Origin: Anthoceros angustus
Taxonomy: Eukaryota > Streptophyta > Anthocerotopsida > Anthocerotales > Anthocerotaceae
NCBI GenBank assembly: GCA_010909165.1
Contig: MU008178.1
Location: forward strand, 508,369-572,368
Direction of reading: 5' to 3'
DNA length: 64,000 nucleotides
Part shown: positions 1-11,719 of the stretch, in pieces
How positions within the stretch are numbered: the first letter of the stretch is position 1
Layout of the letters: the number at the start of each line of letters is the position of its first letter
The notes under the pieces: model-generated
Seen by the model: only the letters and a program-made list of their open reading frames with translations
Database searches by the model: none
Told to the model about the DNA's origin: nothing
Made by a program: the position numbers and the translations under genes

Positions 1-935
1 CCTTCTACTCCCCTAGCTTCACCCGCATGCACGTAGGGATGGTGCTAAGGAGGGCGCCGCCGGGCGCCCAGCTCACCCGCGGCAGAGGAGAAGAGCCACC
101 GTGGTAGTAGCTCGGGAGGGGTTGTGGAATAAGATCGTGGTCGGGGAATAAGATCTGTGGTTGGACATGTCGGGAGGTAGTAGTAGTTGAGTAGATAGGT
201 AAGAGGAGTGATGGCGGAGTGAGTCCTCACTTAGGCGAAGGTCGATGGCGATAGAAGTTAGCGTCTCTTGGCACAAACCATTCCCTTGGGAGCGAATCCT
301 AGGCCTACACGACATTGAGGGTGAATGTGGACCTCACGGTGTCCCTGCTCACACCTCCACATAACGAGCAAAATGTCGTCTTCCTTTGAGGAGAAGAAGG
401 ATGTGCGCCGCATGTGAGGGATAGGGAGATTCACCAGAGCTAGAGGAGCAGCCTCTAGGACAACTGCCTCAAGCTCAAGAGGAAGAGGAGAAGAGCCAGC
501 TGCTGAAGCAGCTCAGCCACGGAGGAGGCCCGGCCGTCCACGAGGAACAACAAGAGCTGCCCTTGCAACTAGGGCAGAGAGCGCGAGGGCTATGGAAGCC
601 CCACCACGTCCACGACCTGCTGCACTGCTTCCTCAGCCTGCTATAGTCAGCAGAATTCCAATTGAGCAGCAGCTAGATGAGGATCTTCCCATGTTCTCTA
701 GCTATGGTCCGGTGGCTATGTGGGACAAGAGCGCTGTGAAGCCCGAAGTCCCTCCTAGGTTCCCAAGATGGAGCCTTCGCAGAGATACAAGAATTGTAGG
801 CCTGGGTACACTTGTGAAACCTAATTCCCCTTTGTGGTACAGGTGTGTCATGTCCTCAATTGTCATGAAGCGTATCAAGGTGCGCGAAATTGGCGAGTTC
901 CAAGGTCATGTGATCAGCACCTATCGTAAAACATC
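1..935 (+). mobile_element. Retroelement fragment: LTR-like tail and decayed gag-like ORF
   Basis: The first ~52 bases nearly repeat 2,089-2,140 (inside the 936-3,220 element), so the window opens in another copy of that repeat. A block near 268-300 (accattcccttggga) recurs at about 7,690-7,705. An open frame starts at ATG 373, meets one TGA at 415-417 and then stays open to 939. It is rich in Arg, Ala and Gly and has an AT-hook-like core (RRRPGRPRG), followed by a more ordered stretch ending at the insertion point of the TIR element. I read it as the remains of a retroelement gag-like protein. The family is not recognised. Confidence 0.45.
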
Positions 936-2149
936 ATAATTTTTGAAGGGGGTGAATAATCTCAAAGGGGGTTTTCCGTAAATAATCTCGATTTTTGATG
1001 GGCCCTAAAACAACGTTTTTAAGGCATTCCGGAAAACATCTCTGAAAAAAAGGGTGTCACCCACTAAAGTTCCTACTTTCCATCCAAAGAATGTTTCCGA
1101 ATGGTGGTTGCAAACTCGAACCTATGGGATTAATGCAAAGTAGGAACGTAAGGAAGGCCGCTCGCCGAAGGGACGATCAGAATTCGCTTTTTGGGAGGAA
1201 AATGTGGTTTAGTAAGGACACAACAAAAGCCACGGACAAGGTATTTCCAAAACAAGAATATCCGGAACCGACGCATAACATTCACTCTGGGACCCGGGAC
1301 AAACCGTGATTTCGCCACTCATCACCGTAGTTCAATCCTTCGTCATCACTTGGTCCACTTCTCCAAAGATTGTCATCACTATCTTCGCACTTTGACTCGC
1401 AGTATGAAGCGCAACTCGCAGAGCTTATCCCTTATCGCTTTTTGTCCACGCATACACATGTTTCCGTATGCTCAACACAAACCCATAATACGATGATGCT
1501 ATCACAAACACCTCCTGTATGTTTTGGGTAATGGACCTTATTCCCTTTTTTCCTCGGCATCATACCAGATGGGTTGGCACTCTGACGGACTATGAATTCC
1601 TACACATATCTCCCTTCGCATCCGTGGTGCTCGGTCCGATACCTGGATAAGAAAGTGAGGTCGTGGTGCATCTAGTCACACAATGACTCTCCCAATCCGA
1701 ATGGCACATTATGCGTGTCCATAGTGCACCGCAAACATCCCTTCAAGATTTCCATTATGTCCCCATTCATCCGCCGCCATTCCACTATTGCCTTCCGGCA
1801 TTTTGATATGCCCCAAGTACATATCACGCGTGGAGGTCCCTCAATAATGCCTCATCTAGCAAAGCTTCATCCGGCACTTGAAGTGGTCAGTCAGATGATC
1901 CACTTCGCACGTGAAAACCACTTTCAAGGACGAGCACTAGCCCAATGTTATTCTCCACAATGATAGCAATCTCCTTCCGTCCACCCAAAAGGCTTCCCAC
2001 CACTTGTACTCTTCAATACCACCTATGGACGCAAATCTTTTAACCCTTCCGCAAATGGGCCACACCTTCCATCGGTGATAGGATACCGTTCCTTCTACTC
2101 CCCTAGCTTCACCCGCATGCACCGTAGGATGGTGCTAAGGGAGGCGCCA

Positions 2150-2360
2150 CGGCCGGCGCCCCCAACATGCCCCGCCATGGATGCCGGCCGGCCCGGTGCC
2201 TCCCCTAGCACACCGCCCATGGGCGCCGGCCGCCGCCCTCCCCAACACGCCCGCCGCCCATGGGCGCCGGCCGGCCGGCCGGCACCCTCCCCTAGCATAC
2301 CCTACCCTACCCATGGGCGCCAGCCGGCCAGCGCCCTCCCCATGGGCTCCTCATAGGCTG
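2150..2360. repeat. GC-rich palindromic minisatellite in copy A
   Basis: Repeated CCATGGGCGCCGGCCGGC-type units separated by CCTCCCC(A/T)AGCAC spacers. Many units are self-complementary. The same unit is expanded in copy B at about 8,070-8,770. Confidence 0.8.
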
Positions 2361-2576
2361 TCTTTAAGAAAATAAATATTTAGCGGCTCAAGAGTTTTGC
2401 AACTTGGGATGGTTAGTCAAGTGCTTGGGAAAAAGGTCTAGTAATGAATAGGTTCCAGGTTTAAAACTCATATCTTTTGAATAACTCAACTTTGTTGATT
2501 TTGAGAATGCTTGCATGGGCGCATGGGCAACTAACTTTGTTCATTTTAAGGACGCTGGCATTGCCTTAAAGCCCCA

Positions 2577-2837
2577 GTGGTTGCATTGAGTGCCAGAAGG
2601 TTGAAGACCACGATTGGCGAGCTTTTGGATGAGGGTCAGCAGACCCTAAATGTTGTGTGGCAGTCGACACTGTCCGAAGCTGAGCCCAAGAATTATACTA
2701 ATGAATATGAGCAAGCATTGGAGGAGAATGACAGCTTTGACGCAAAGGATATGGACCGCCTTCGAAATTTGGTGGTGGTCCTTGACTCAGTATCGGGGCA
2801 AGGCATAGACGAGTCGCTCGACCGCACTCTTGAATGA
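2577..2837 (+). pseudogene. Shared coding scrap of the TIR elements (copy A)
   Basis: An open frame without its own ATG, starting at a GTG codon, gives about 86 acidic residues beginning VALSARRLKT and ending DESLDRTLE. A diverged version is present in copy B (9,003-9,197), with many matching residues but an earlier stop. The reading frame is partly kept between copies, so it may be an exon remnant of the ancestral transposase or of a captured host gene. No known domain was recognised. Confidence 0.4.
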
Positions 2838-3225
2838 CTATTGTCGATGCTAATGACCACTTCCTCCTTTAGCAGTTGTTTGTTGCAATGTTCTCACGAC
2901 CACTGAAATGAGACTCCCGCTAGTACAGGATTGTTTTCATTGTGTTCCACCACTTGAAAGTAAAAGTTTTCGGTTGTAATAAACATATGAAAATGGCAGC
3001 CCTCTATGCATTCTACAAAAGCAGACGGGCCACACCCTCGTGCTCTAGTTCAGGAGTGTAGACTTGAAAGTGCGTCTTTTATCAAAGGTATGGGCTCAGA
3101 AAGGGTGTGCGCATTATCAAAGTAGGGCAGATATGCTGTTCTAGGAAGGGTGTACATCGTGACAAGTGGGTGTTGTCTCGATCGAAGGGGGTTACTATAT
3201 TCCCCCCCTTCAAAAATTATCATGT

Positions 3226-5848
3226 TTAGACTTCCAGGTCTAAAGGGCTTCCCATCTCGTAGGAGTATTTGATGCCTCTGTTGGCTGTCCTCTTTAGATA
3301 CCTAAAGACTCCCTTAACACAACTCCAATGTTCCTGTCCAGGGTTTTCCAGATATTGAGATAGAACACTCGTTGCGTAAGCTACCTCTGGCCTAGTTGCG
3401 TTAGCAGCATAGATCAGTTTCCCTACTACTTGTCTATATGGCACATTTGCCATCTGATCCTTCTCACTGTGTGTGGTAGGTGACATACTCTTACTGAGTT
3501 TCAAACCAGTGGGAAGGGGAGTAGCAACGACCTTGGCATCTTTCAAACCGAATTGCTCAGCACTATCAAGTAAATATCTAGGTTGTGTCAAAGTGATCAC
3601 CTTGGTAAGCCTGCTCCTCTGAATATGGATTCCAAGGCAACTCTGAAGTGGACCTAGGTTTGACATTTTGAATTTTGTGGCCAGGAGATCTGTGATCTTA
3701 TCGATATAAGGCTGACTGTTGCTGCGGAGTATTAGATCGTCGACATAAACAACTAAGTAACATGTGACATCTCCATTAATATATATGTAGAGACTACCAT
3801 CAGCTCTACTCTTAGTGAATCCAAGAGCCAGCAGTTCTGTGTCCAGCTCAACATTCCACTTTAATGTTGATTGCTTAAGTCCATACAAGCATTTTATCAG
3901 CTTTCAGGCATAGTCTTCTTTGCCCTTAACCTTGTAGCCAGGAGGTTATTGCATATAAATCTCAGATCAGCCTTCATCTGTAGCCGGCTTTAACATCGAA
4001 CATCCGGTTCGTAATCTTGTCTGGCCACAGGCTGCGAGATGGTGCGAAGGGTAGCAAGCTTGACGACTAGAGCAAAGGTCTCGAAGTAATCAAGTCCTGG
4101 AACTTGGGAGAATCGTCTTGCAACAAGTCGGGCCTTGTATCTATCGAAGGTACCGTCGGCCTTAACCTTTAGCTTAAATACCCATTTACATGACACCATT
4201 TTTCTGCCTGGTGGAAGTTTGGCTAACTCCCATGTGCCGTTCTCTATCAGGGATTCATACTCAAATTGGATTGCCTTCTCCCACTCTTTGTGGTCAGGTC
4301 TGCTAAGGGCTTCCTGAAGTGATTGTGACTCAACAGGATCTAGTGACATAGCAGAATTGACCTGAACATGTGAAGAGGTGGGTCTGAAGTCTGGAGCTTG
4401 ATAATAATCTGGAGCTCGTCGTTCCCGAGTTGGATAACAACTTACAAGCTCTGGAGCCTGGTCAGTATCAGAATCACTGTTTTCATCATCAGGTGAGTCT
4501 TCAGCATCATCTGAATTTGGCTCATTGATTTGAGGAGGTTGCTGCTGTAGATCATTTGCATTTTCGAGTCCTGCATTTTCTATGCCTACGGCCTGCTCAT
4601 GTTGTTGCTGTGCTTCCCCCCCAGCAGCAGCAATCTCTTCAAGAGTGAAGTCTTCAAAGACAGTAACATCAGGGAGTGCAGACTCGCGTAGATCGTCCTC
4701 TAGAGCGGAAGTAGCTCCCATTGTGTGCCAGAACCGTCCTTCATCAAAGGTAACACTACGTGAGTAAACGACTTGAGCACGAGAAACATCATACAATTTA
4801 TATGCCTTGATGCCCTCTGTATAGCCAATCATAAGAAGCTTCTTGGATTTTGCAGACAGCTTCTTCCTCTTCTCCTTGGGAATAAAGGCATAGGCGATGC
4901 ATCCAAAAGTTCGAAGGTGGTGGAGAGAAGGCTTGCGGCAGAAGAAAGCTTCATATGGAGTCTGTCCCTCAACAGCAATAGTTGGCAGCCTATTTAGAAG
5001 GTAGACATATGTCATAAGGGCTTTAGCCCAATAGGGAAGTGGTAGGGAAGCATGATGTAGCAGGGAGGAAACCATCTCCTGCAGAGTTAGATTCAAATGT
5101 TCAGCTACAGCATTTTGCTATGGCGTATAAACCACTGTAAGTTGCCTGCCAATTCCCTCTTCTGCACAATATGCCTGAAACTCATGTGATGTGTAGTCCT
5201 TGAAGTAAGAGAAGCATTCACTTTTGGCTTTCAGAATATAACCAATGACAAATCTTGTCTTCTCATCTGTGAATGTGAGGAAATACCGACCACCTCCAAG
5301 AGAGGGCTGTGAGAGAGGCCCACATATGTCAGTGTGTACCAGTTCAAGAACTTCGGAAGCTCGATGTGGAGTTCTGTTCTTGAAGGCTACCTGGTGACGC
5401 TTGGAGAGCACACAGGCTTCACACAAAGGTAAGGATGGTAGTGGCCCAATCTTTCCATCATAATATAGGTCACTAGTAGCTAGCTTCTGTAGCTTGGCAC
5501 TGTGAGGGTGACCTAGGCGTGCATGCCATAACTTAACCTTCTCAACTTGTTTTGCAGATACTTTTGAAGTTTGAGAGGCTAGATGGGTCTGGGCTACACC
5601 AATATTTGTGTGCGAGTGGAGCAAATCATGATCTGATGATCCATAGACTAGTATTTTTCGATGATCAAATGCATCGATAATTCTGCATTCTGTTGGAGTG
5701 AACAGGATGTGACTGTTGTTATCCATGTTAAGCTTCCTAACAGAGATGAGATTTCTAGTCATTTCAGGGACGTAATAGACATCTGTGAGAGACAGTGTGA
5801 TCCCTGAAGGAACTGGAATTTTCACTGTGCCCATTCTTGGACTCCAAG
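3226..5848 (-). pseudogene. Copia pol remnant: integrase, reverse transcriptase, RNase H start
   Basis: The reverse-strand frame shows the end of protease, a GAG-pre-integrase segment (WHARLGHPHSAKL), the integrase core with TDICGPL and the Copia C-terminal region (PYEAFFCRKP, LRTFGC), then reverse transcriptase with KWVFKLK and the catalytic YVDD box (in the 3,226-3,888 part). A stop codon interrupts integrase near 5,115, another break lies near 3,990 between RT blocks, and RNase H ends after SPLDLEV at the border of TIR copy A. Clearly non-functional. Confidence 0.92.
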
Positions 5849-6244
5849 ATAATTTTTGAAGGGGGTGAATAATCTTGAAGGGGGTTTTCCGCAAATAATC
5901 TCTGAAGGGGGTTTTTGATGGGCCCTAAAACAGCATTTTGAAGGCATTGCGAAAAACAGCTTCGAAAAAAAGTGTGTCACCCAGTAAAGTTACTACTTTC
6001 CATCCAACAATGTTTGTATCGAATGGTGGTCGCAAACTCGAATCTAGGGGAATAATGCAGAGTAGGAACGGTGAGGAAGGCCGTTCCTGCCGCGAAGGGA
6101 CGACTGGAAACTCATTTTTGGGGGAAAAATGTGGTTTTGTTATGACACCACAAAAGCCACGGAAAGGGTATTTCCCTAACACAGTAACATCAGCAACCAG
6201 ACTTACAACATTAACTCTGAGACCCCGGGAAAAAACGAGATTTC

Positions 6245-7785
6245 AGTGTCACTGTGGAGTGCCAAATCCGATGTCCGTACTCCTGGTGACTTGTTTTAGG
6301 CTTGTTTTGTTTTTTTCGGGTCGTTACTGTTAAGAGGATAGGGAGGAGTTAGCCAATAAGGCCGTTTTGGCCAGATTGTACTTAGAGTGCAATCCCTAAA
6401 CCCTAGGTCCTTTAGGGCGCGAACAGGTCCGACGGGTGCTGGACTGGTCCGTCGGGATGGGGTGATCCGGCGAAGGGGAAGATATGGTCCGTTGGAGCGG
6501 CGTTCGACGGAGTGAGTCCGGCCGAGCGGCGTTTGACGACGGAGTGAGTCCGGCCGAGCGGCGTTTGACGGAGTGAGTCCGGCCGAGCGGCGTTCGACGG
6601 AGTGAGTCCGGTCGAGCGGCGTTCGGAATAAGTCCGGCCGGCGTTCGGAGTAAGTCCGGCCGAGCGGCGTTGACGGAGTGAGTCCGGCGGCGTTGACGGA
6701 GTGAGTCCGGTCGGCGGCGTTCGGAGTAAGTCCGGCCGGCGGCGTTCGGCAAGTAAGTCGGTCGGCGGTTACCACGATCCGAGGTTAAGGTACATAGGCG
6801 GGGTTAGGTTAGGGTATGGGGGTATATAGGAAGGCTCAAGGCCCAAGACGGGAGACTATCCGGGTACCATCTTGGCCTCCGTGTGCTCGCCTTGTGCTCG
6901 AGGCGGAGTGAGTTCCTCCACACCGTGGAGGATTAATTGGTGGTAGAGGATGTGTTTAGAGCTCGGTGACGAGCTCCGCTAACACGCTTGATGGGGTGCG
7001 GGCAGACGGACTGAGCTCGGGAGGTGCTCGCGGGTGATTTCGGGTGCGAGACTAACCTTGGAGGCTGGAGCGGAGGCTGGAGTTGCAGGTGAAGTCACTT
7101 CTTTAACGGCGTGAAGCGGTCGGAGGGATTAGGAGGCGCTTGGGGTGACTGGGCGGAAGCCATCCTTGGGGTCACTGAACGGAGGTCAGGGGTTGCAGTG
7201 CAAAGCTACTTCTCAGCGACGTGAAGCGGTCGGAGGGATTAGGAGGCGCTTGGGGTGACTGGGCGGAAGCCATCCTTGGGGTCACTGAACGGAGGCTGGA
7301 GTTGCAGTGCAGCTACTTCAATGTAACGGGTGGAAGGGGCAAAGGCGGCACAGTGTGAATACATCGCGTGTTGGTGTTGTGACTACCACCGGTGATGGAC
7401 AAGAGAGGAGGTCGCGTTGCGGCGTGTGGGTTGAGGCTGGATGTGGTCGAGACGGTTGAGGAGTCTTTGGGCCGCTAGAGTCGTGATCGACGGAGGAGCA
7501 GCGTCGCTAAACTGTTCGATGGTCTTGGGAAACGGCGGGGTTTGTTGGAAGGTCCGGTCGGCGGCGTTGTGAGTGAGTCCGGCGAGTTGTGGAGGGTCAC
7601 ACACTTAGGGTTGTGGAGCCGCCGGACCCAACATGATGAAGTCCGTTCAGGCGATAGGTTGTAGAGCTCAGGCAGAATAAGCACGAGACCATTCCCTTGG
7701 GAACGGACTCCTTACTACAACGACACGGGATTGTGCGCGCCCGGCTGGCCGTCAGCGAAAGTCGCGCCACATTCAGTCATCCCCA
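6245..7785 (-). mobile_element. Insertion nested in TIR copy B, possibly a solo LTR
   Basis: This block is absent at the matching place in copy A (near 1,328). It contains a telobox-like CCCTAAACCCTA (about 6,394-6,405), a ~29-bp minisatellite and two ~80-bp direct repeats (about 7,108-7,190 and 7,218-7,295). It ends near a motif also seen at about 268-300. No coding frame is convincing. Solo LTR is my inference; the exact ends were not fixed and the strand is a guess. Confidence 0.45.
6490..6775. repeat. ~29-bp minisatellite (GACGGAGTGAGTCCGG units)
   Basis: About nine units built on GGCGTTCGACGGAGTGAGTC followed by CGGCCGAGC, varying in length by small deletions. It creates long open but meaningless frames on the reverse strand. 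Confidence 0.85.
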
Positions 7786-8069
7786 GAGTTCAATCCTTCG
7801 TCATCACTTGGTCCAGCTTCTCCTGCATTGTCATCACTATCTTTAGCGGCACTTTGACTCGCAGGTTGTATGAAGCCACGCAACTCGCAGAGCTTATCCC
7901 TTATCGCTTTTGTCCACCATACAGATGTTTGGGAGGTACCTCTACACTCGGCCAGGATCGGCTCAATTTCTTTACATTTGCTTCTAAGGTTAGCCTTCAT
8001 TCCAAGGTTGCTTCTAAGGTTAGCCTACTGAATTTTCGATGGAAGTGCCACGAGGGGTGCGTGGAATGG

Positions 8070-8770
8070 AGGCCACAATGGCACGCGGAGGAGGCGCCGG
8101 CGGCCGCCTCCCCTATCCGCGCACCACCCGTCGGGGTTTACGGTGGTGCGCGGAGGGATGGCGCCGGCCGGCGCCCGCCCCGCACCACCGTAGGCCCACC
8201 TAACGGAGGCGCCGGCCGGCGCCCGCCAGGCGCCAAGACCACCCGCTTGCCCACCCTATGGGTGGTTCACAGGAGGCGCCCGCCGGCACCCTCCCTCCAC
8301 GCGCCACTCGTCGGTGGGCCTACGGTGGTGCGCGGAGGGATGGCGGCCGCCGGCCGCCTCCCTTAGCACCACCCATCGGCTGGTGGGTGGAGCTGAGGCC
8401 GGCCGGCCGGCGCCTCCCCTAGCACCACCCGTTTGCCCATGGGCGCCGGCCGGCGCGCCCTCCCCAGCCATGGGCGCCGGCCGGCGCCCGCCCTCCAACA
8501 CGCCCGCCGCCCATGGGCGGCCGGCTTTCCCCTAGCACACCTATCCATGGGCACCGGCCGGCGCCCTCCCCTAGCACCACCCATGCCGGCCGGCCGCCGC
8601 CCTCCCCTAGCCTTGCCCATGGGCGCCCGCCACTAACACGCCCGCCTCCCTTGGGCTGCCCGGCCCCGCCCGCCCAACACGCCATGCCTTGCCCATGGGC
8701 GGGAGGCGGCCGGCCGCCCTCCAACACGCCATGCCTTGCCCATGGGCGGCCGGCCGGCGCCCGCCTCCTC
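8070..8770. repeat. GC-rich palindromic minisatellite in copy B
   Basis: Dozens of CCATGGGCGCCGGCCGGCGC-type units with CTCCCCTAGCAC spacers. The core GGGCGCCGGCCGGCGCCC is a perfect 18-bp palindrome. Open frames here come only from composition. Confidence 0.85.
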
Positions 8771-9002
8771 ATAGGCTGTCTTTAAGAAAATGAATATTTA
8801 GCGGCTCAATAGATTTGTAACTTGGGACCATTGGTCAAGTGTTTGGGAGAAAGGTGTAGTAATGAATAGGTTCCATGTTCAAAACCCATATTTTCTTAAT
8901 AACTCAACTTTGTTGATTTTAAGGATGCTTGCATGGGCGCATGGGCGCATGGGCAACTAACTTTGTTCATTTTAAGGACGCTGGCATTGCCTTAAAGCCC
9001 AA

Positions 9003-9197
9003 GTGGTTGCATTGAGTGCCAGAAGGTTGAAGACCACGACTAGCGACCTTTTGGATGAGGGTCAGCAGACCCTAGATGCTGTGTGGCAGTCGACACCGTC
9101 GGACGCTAGGCCCAAGAATGATACTATTGAAGACGAGCAAGCAATGGAGGAGAATGACAACTTTGAGGCGGACGATATGGACCGCCTCCGTACTTGA
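9003..9197 (+). pseudogene. Shared coding scrap of the TIR elements (copy B)
   Basis: Diverged counterpart of 2,577-2,837. It begins at the same GTG codon, keeps ARRLKTT, LLDEGQQTL and the acidic DDMDRLR stretch, and stops earlier. It lies about 440 bases inside the right terminus, at a position equivalent to copy A. Function unknown. Confidence 0.4.
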
Positions 9198-9637
9198 CTC
9201 AGTTTCGGCGCAAGGCATGGATGAGTCGCCAGGCCGCACTCTTCAATGGCTATTGTCGATGCTGATGACCACTTCCTGCTTTAGCAGTTGTTTGTTGCAA
9301 TGTTCTCACGACCACTGAAATGAGACTCCCGCTAGTACAGGATTGTTTTCATTGTGTTCCACCACTTGAAAGTAAAAGTTTTCGGTAGTAATAAACATAT
9401 GAAAATGGCAGCCCTCTATGCATTCTACTAAAACGCAAACGGGCGCACACCCTACTGTGCTCCAGTTCTCGGGTATAGACTTGAAAGTGCATCTTTTATC
9501 AAAGGTATGGGCTCAGAAAGGGTGTGCGCATTATCAAAGTAGGGCAGATATGCTGTTCTAGGAAAGGTGTTCTTCGTGATAAGGGGGTGCTGTCTCGACC
9601 GAAGGGGGTTACTATATTCCCCCCCTTCAAAAATTAT

Positions 9638-10780
9638 CATGTTGGAGACACAAGTGATCTATCGTCACCCAGGTAAACGAACTGATCTTTAGCGGGTTTG
9701 TATGTGACGAATGCATTCCTATCGAAACAAATGTGCGCTATTGCACCAGTATCAAGGTACCACTCATGAAATGGTTTACCTTGTATGTTTGTTGACAAAT
9801 AGGTGGGATTAGCAAGGGGATGAACAAACTCCCTGGTCCCTACAGTCAGGGCAGCAGGAGAAGATTGCTTCTTTACAACAACGTGTGTCTCAGAAGTGGA
9901 ATTGCTCTCCTTGCGAGGTATTCTGGCTTGCTTCTTACGACACTCACTTTCCCAATGACCTGGAATTTGGCACCAGTGGCATTTTCCAGTCTTCTTGGTT
10001 TTCTTCTGTGAAGGTGCTCGCTGTGAGCTTCCACCACTTGGGGCATTCTGTTTGCCTCTGAAGTTAGGTTTTCCACCTTTTCCTCGATTTGCGGTGTAGA
10101 GAGCCTGCTGCTTGCCACCATGCCTGTTAGATCCCTTTGTACCTTCTTCCTGGAGAAGAGCTCCCACTAACTCCGAAAATGTTGTTTTAGGGAGTTCAAC
10201 TTTTGCAGCCTTTGCAAGTTTTGTGGCCTTGAGCTATGAGGCGTTGAAGGAGGTCACAAAATGTGACCATGACTCTGGAAGAGAAAGCAGGAAGTACATC
10301 ATCAGTGCTTCATCCTTGAGGCTTTTCTTGGAGGCACTTTCCAGCTTAGAGACAAGTGTCCTAAAGTTTCCAAGGTGTTTGTCAACTAAATCTCCATCTC
10401 TCATTTTGCAATTCTGGAGATTGCGAAGAGCTATCATTTGGCTGGTGATGTTGGTGCCTGCATATAAGTCCTGAAATCGAGACCATATGTCTGCTGAAGT
10501 GTCACATCCAGAGCTCTGCCTCAGCATGTTAGAGGTAAGCCCACTCCGGATTAGGTACATGGCAGCTTCATGCTTCATGTTTCTGTTTTTCAGCAGTTGA
10601 AGGGGCAGAATCAGGAGGTTCTGTTTCAGGAAACTTTTCCTCCCCAGTGGCCACTTTCCACAACTTTTTATTTTGTAGGGCTCCCTGCATCCTCATGACC
10701 CAGATGTCAAAGTCTATTCCCCCAAACCTGTCTTTTTCTTTGAAACCATCTCCACCCATACTGGATGAAGAGTCAGCCAT
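9638..10780 (-). pseudogene. Copia gag and protease N-part
   Basis: Starts at reverse-strand ATG 10,780 (MADSSSSMGGDGFKEKDRF) and continues through the copia gag helical region (LRNLQNCKM), a CCHC zinc knuckle (CHWCQIPGHWESEC) and the protease active site WYLDTGA, with Thr in place of the common Ser. Frame changes near 10,570 and 10,230 break it into three pieces. It ends at the insertion point of TIR copy B. Confidence 0.9.
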
Positions 10781-10960
10781 TGTAGGAGGATTTTAATGAG
10801 TCCTGCCTAGTGTGTTGATTCTGTGGCTATTTAGCTAATGCTAAAATGCCTGTTTGACCTAACCTGTGTAGGCCAAAAGCAGGGCTACTAGTTTTAAAGA
10901 CAAGGGGCACCTAAGATGCTACTGTTACATCAAAGGTGGGCTGCACAGTGCAGCCGATTT

Positions 10961-11719
10961 CTATAGAGGATTAGCAGGGTTAGCAGGTCTGTCATTTACA
11001 TGAAGCATTGCAGACTGCTGTGCCTGGTTTCTGGTTATTCTGTTATTCCTACTCTCCCACCTATTGTATGCATAGGTTGAACATGAAGGACAGGAATTTG
11101 GGCTATCGAATTTAATGATTTTGTTTGTTTTGCTAACAAGCTTGCATGTAGTTCCTTTGTGAACTGGATGTGTTAGTAATTCAGGCTTCAGCAAAGCTAG
11201 CAATTTAAAATCGATATGCAAAATCTGTTCCTTCAGGTCTAGGACATCAACTCCAACGGAAGCAATTCTCTGTTTAGTATTGTTGTATCTCCTGTCCACG
11301 CTTCTCTGATGTGCTTCAATTCTTTCAGTTAGATCACTTACAACATTATGTGGTGCTGTGTGTATAGTGATGAAACCTCTGAGATTTCCATTCCCGTCGA
11401 AGGCACGTTGAACGCGAACTTCAGGCAGATTGTTGGGGTTCCTGGCAGGCGGAGTGAAGACCAGATGTCTTTCGTTGGGGTAGAGAGTTTTGATTATTGT
11501 ATTGAAGGACTCCCTTAGTTCAGTGGCTTGCATAGGCTCGTTTCGATTGCGAACTGTCCATTCCCAAGCTGCTTCGTGTAGTTGTTCTGCAACTGTAGCC
11601 CTAGCGGGTGCGCCCTAATCAGCTTGAGGCAGATTTGATCTCCGACGGGCTAGCCATTGTGGCACTCATGTATCGGGGCGTAGTTGCCACTGATTAGGGG
11701 CCTCCTGGTTGTTGGCCAT
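10961..11719 (-). pseudogene. Extra ORF between copia primer site and gag
   Basis: A reverse-strand frame of about 253 codons starts at ATG 11,719 (MANNQEAPNQWQL), with two internal stops before residue 63; from 11,533 it is open for 190 codons. It contains a CPSC-like pair (SPNSCPSCSTY) near the C-terminus and a helix-prone middle (LKEQILHIDFKLLALL). It sits between the primer-binding site and gag, where most Copia elements have only untranslated leader. No family was recognised. It could be a captured or lineage-specific extra gene. Confidence 0.4.

Larger units (their letters stand above)
936..3220. mobile_element. TIR DNA transposon, copy A (non-autonomous)
   Basis: The element begins ATAATTTTTGAAGGGGG and ends with the inverted form CCCCCTTCAAAAATTAT. 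GAAGGGGGT is repeated just inside both ends. Left and right subterminal regions match copy B at 5,849-9,637. The interior holds GC-rich palindromic repeats (about 2,150-2,360) and a short coding scrap (2,577-2,837), but no complete transposase. Flanking 9-mers, read on the reverse strand, are GAAGTCTAA and GATGTTTTA. They could be a diverged target duplication, which would suit a Mutator-like element, but this is weak evidence. Superfamily is not assigned. Confidence 0.75.
5849..9637. mobile_element. TIR DNA transposon, copy B, inserted in the copia element
   Basis: Same inverted termini as copy A (ATAATTTTTGAAGGGGG at 5,849; its inverse ends at 9,637). It separates copia gag/protease (ending VSPT at 9,638) from the rest of protease (resuming SPRMGTVKIP below 5,848), so the copia element was there first. 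Relative to copy A it carries an extra block of about 1.5 kb (roughly 6,245-7,785) that is probably a nested insertion. Host flanks CTTGTGTCTCCAA and CTTGGAGTCCAA, read on the reverse strand, look like a diverged target duplication. Confidence 0.82.

Noticed and set aside
2075-2375. Pro/Ala-rich ORFs on both strands
   Set aside because: Come from palindromic GC minisatellite units inside the TIR element.
6296-6775. 159-codon reverse frame rich in Arg/Thr/Pro
   Set aside because: Produced by the ~29-bp minisatellite; repeats in several frames at once.
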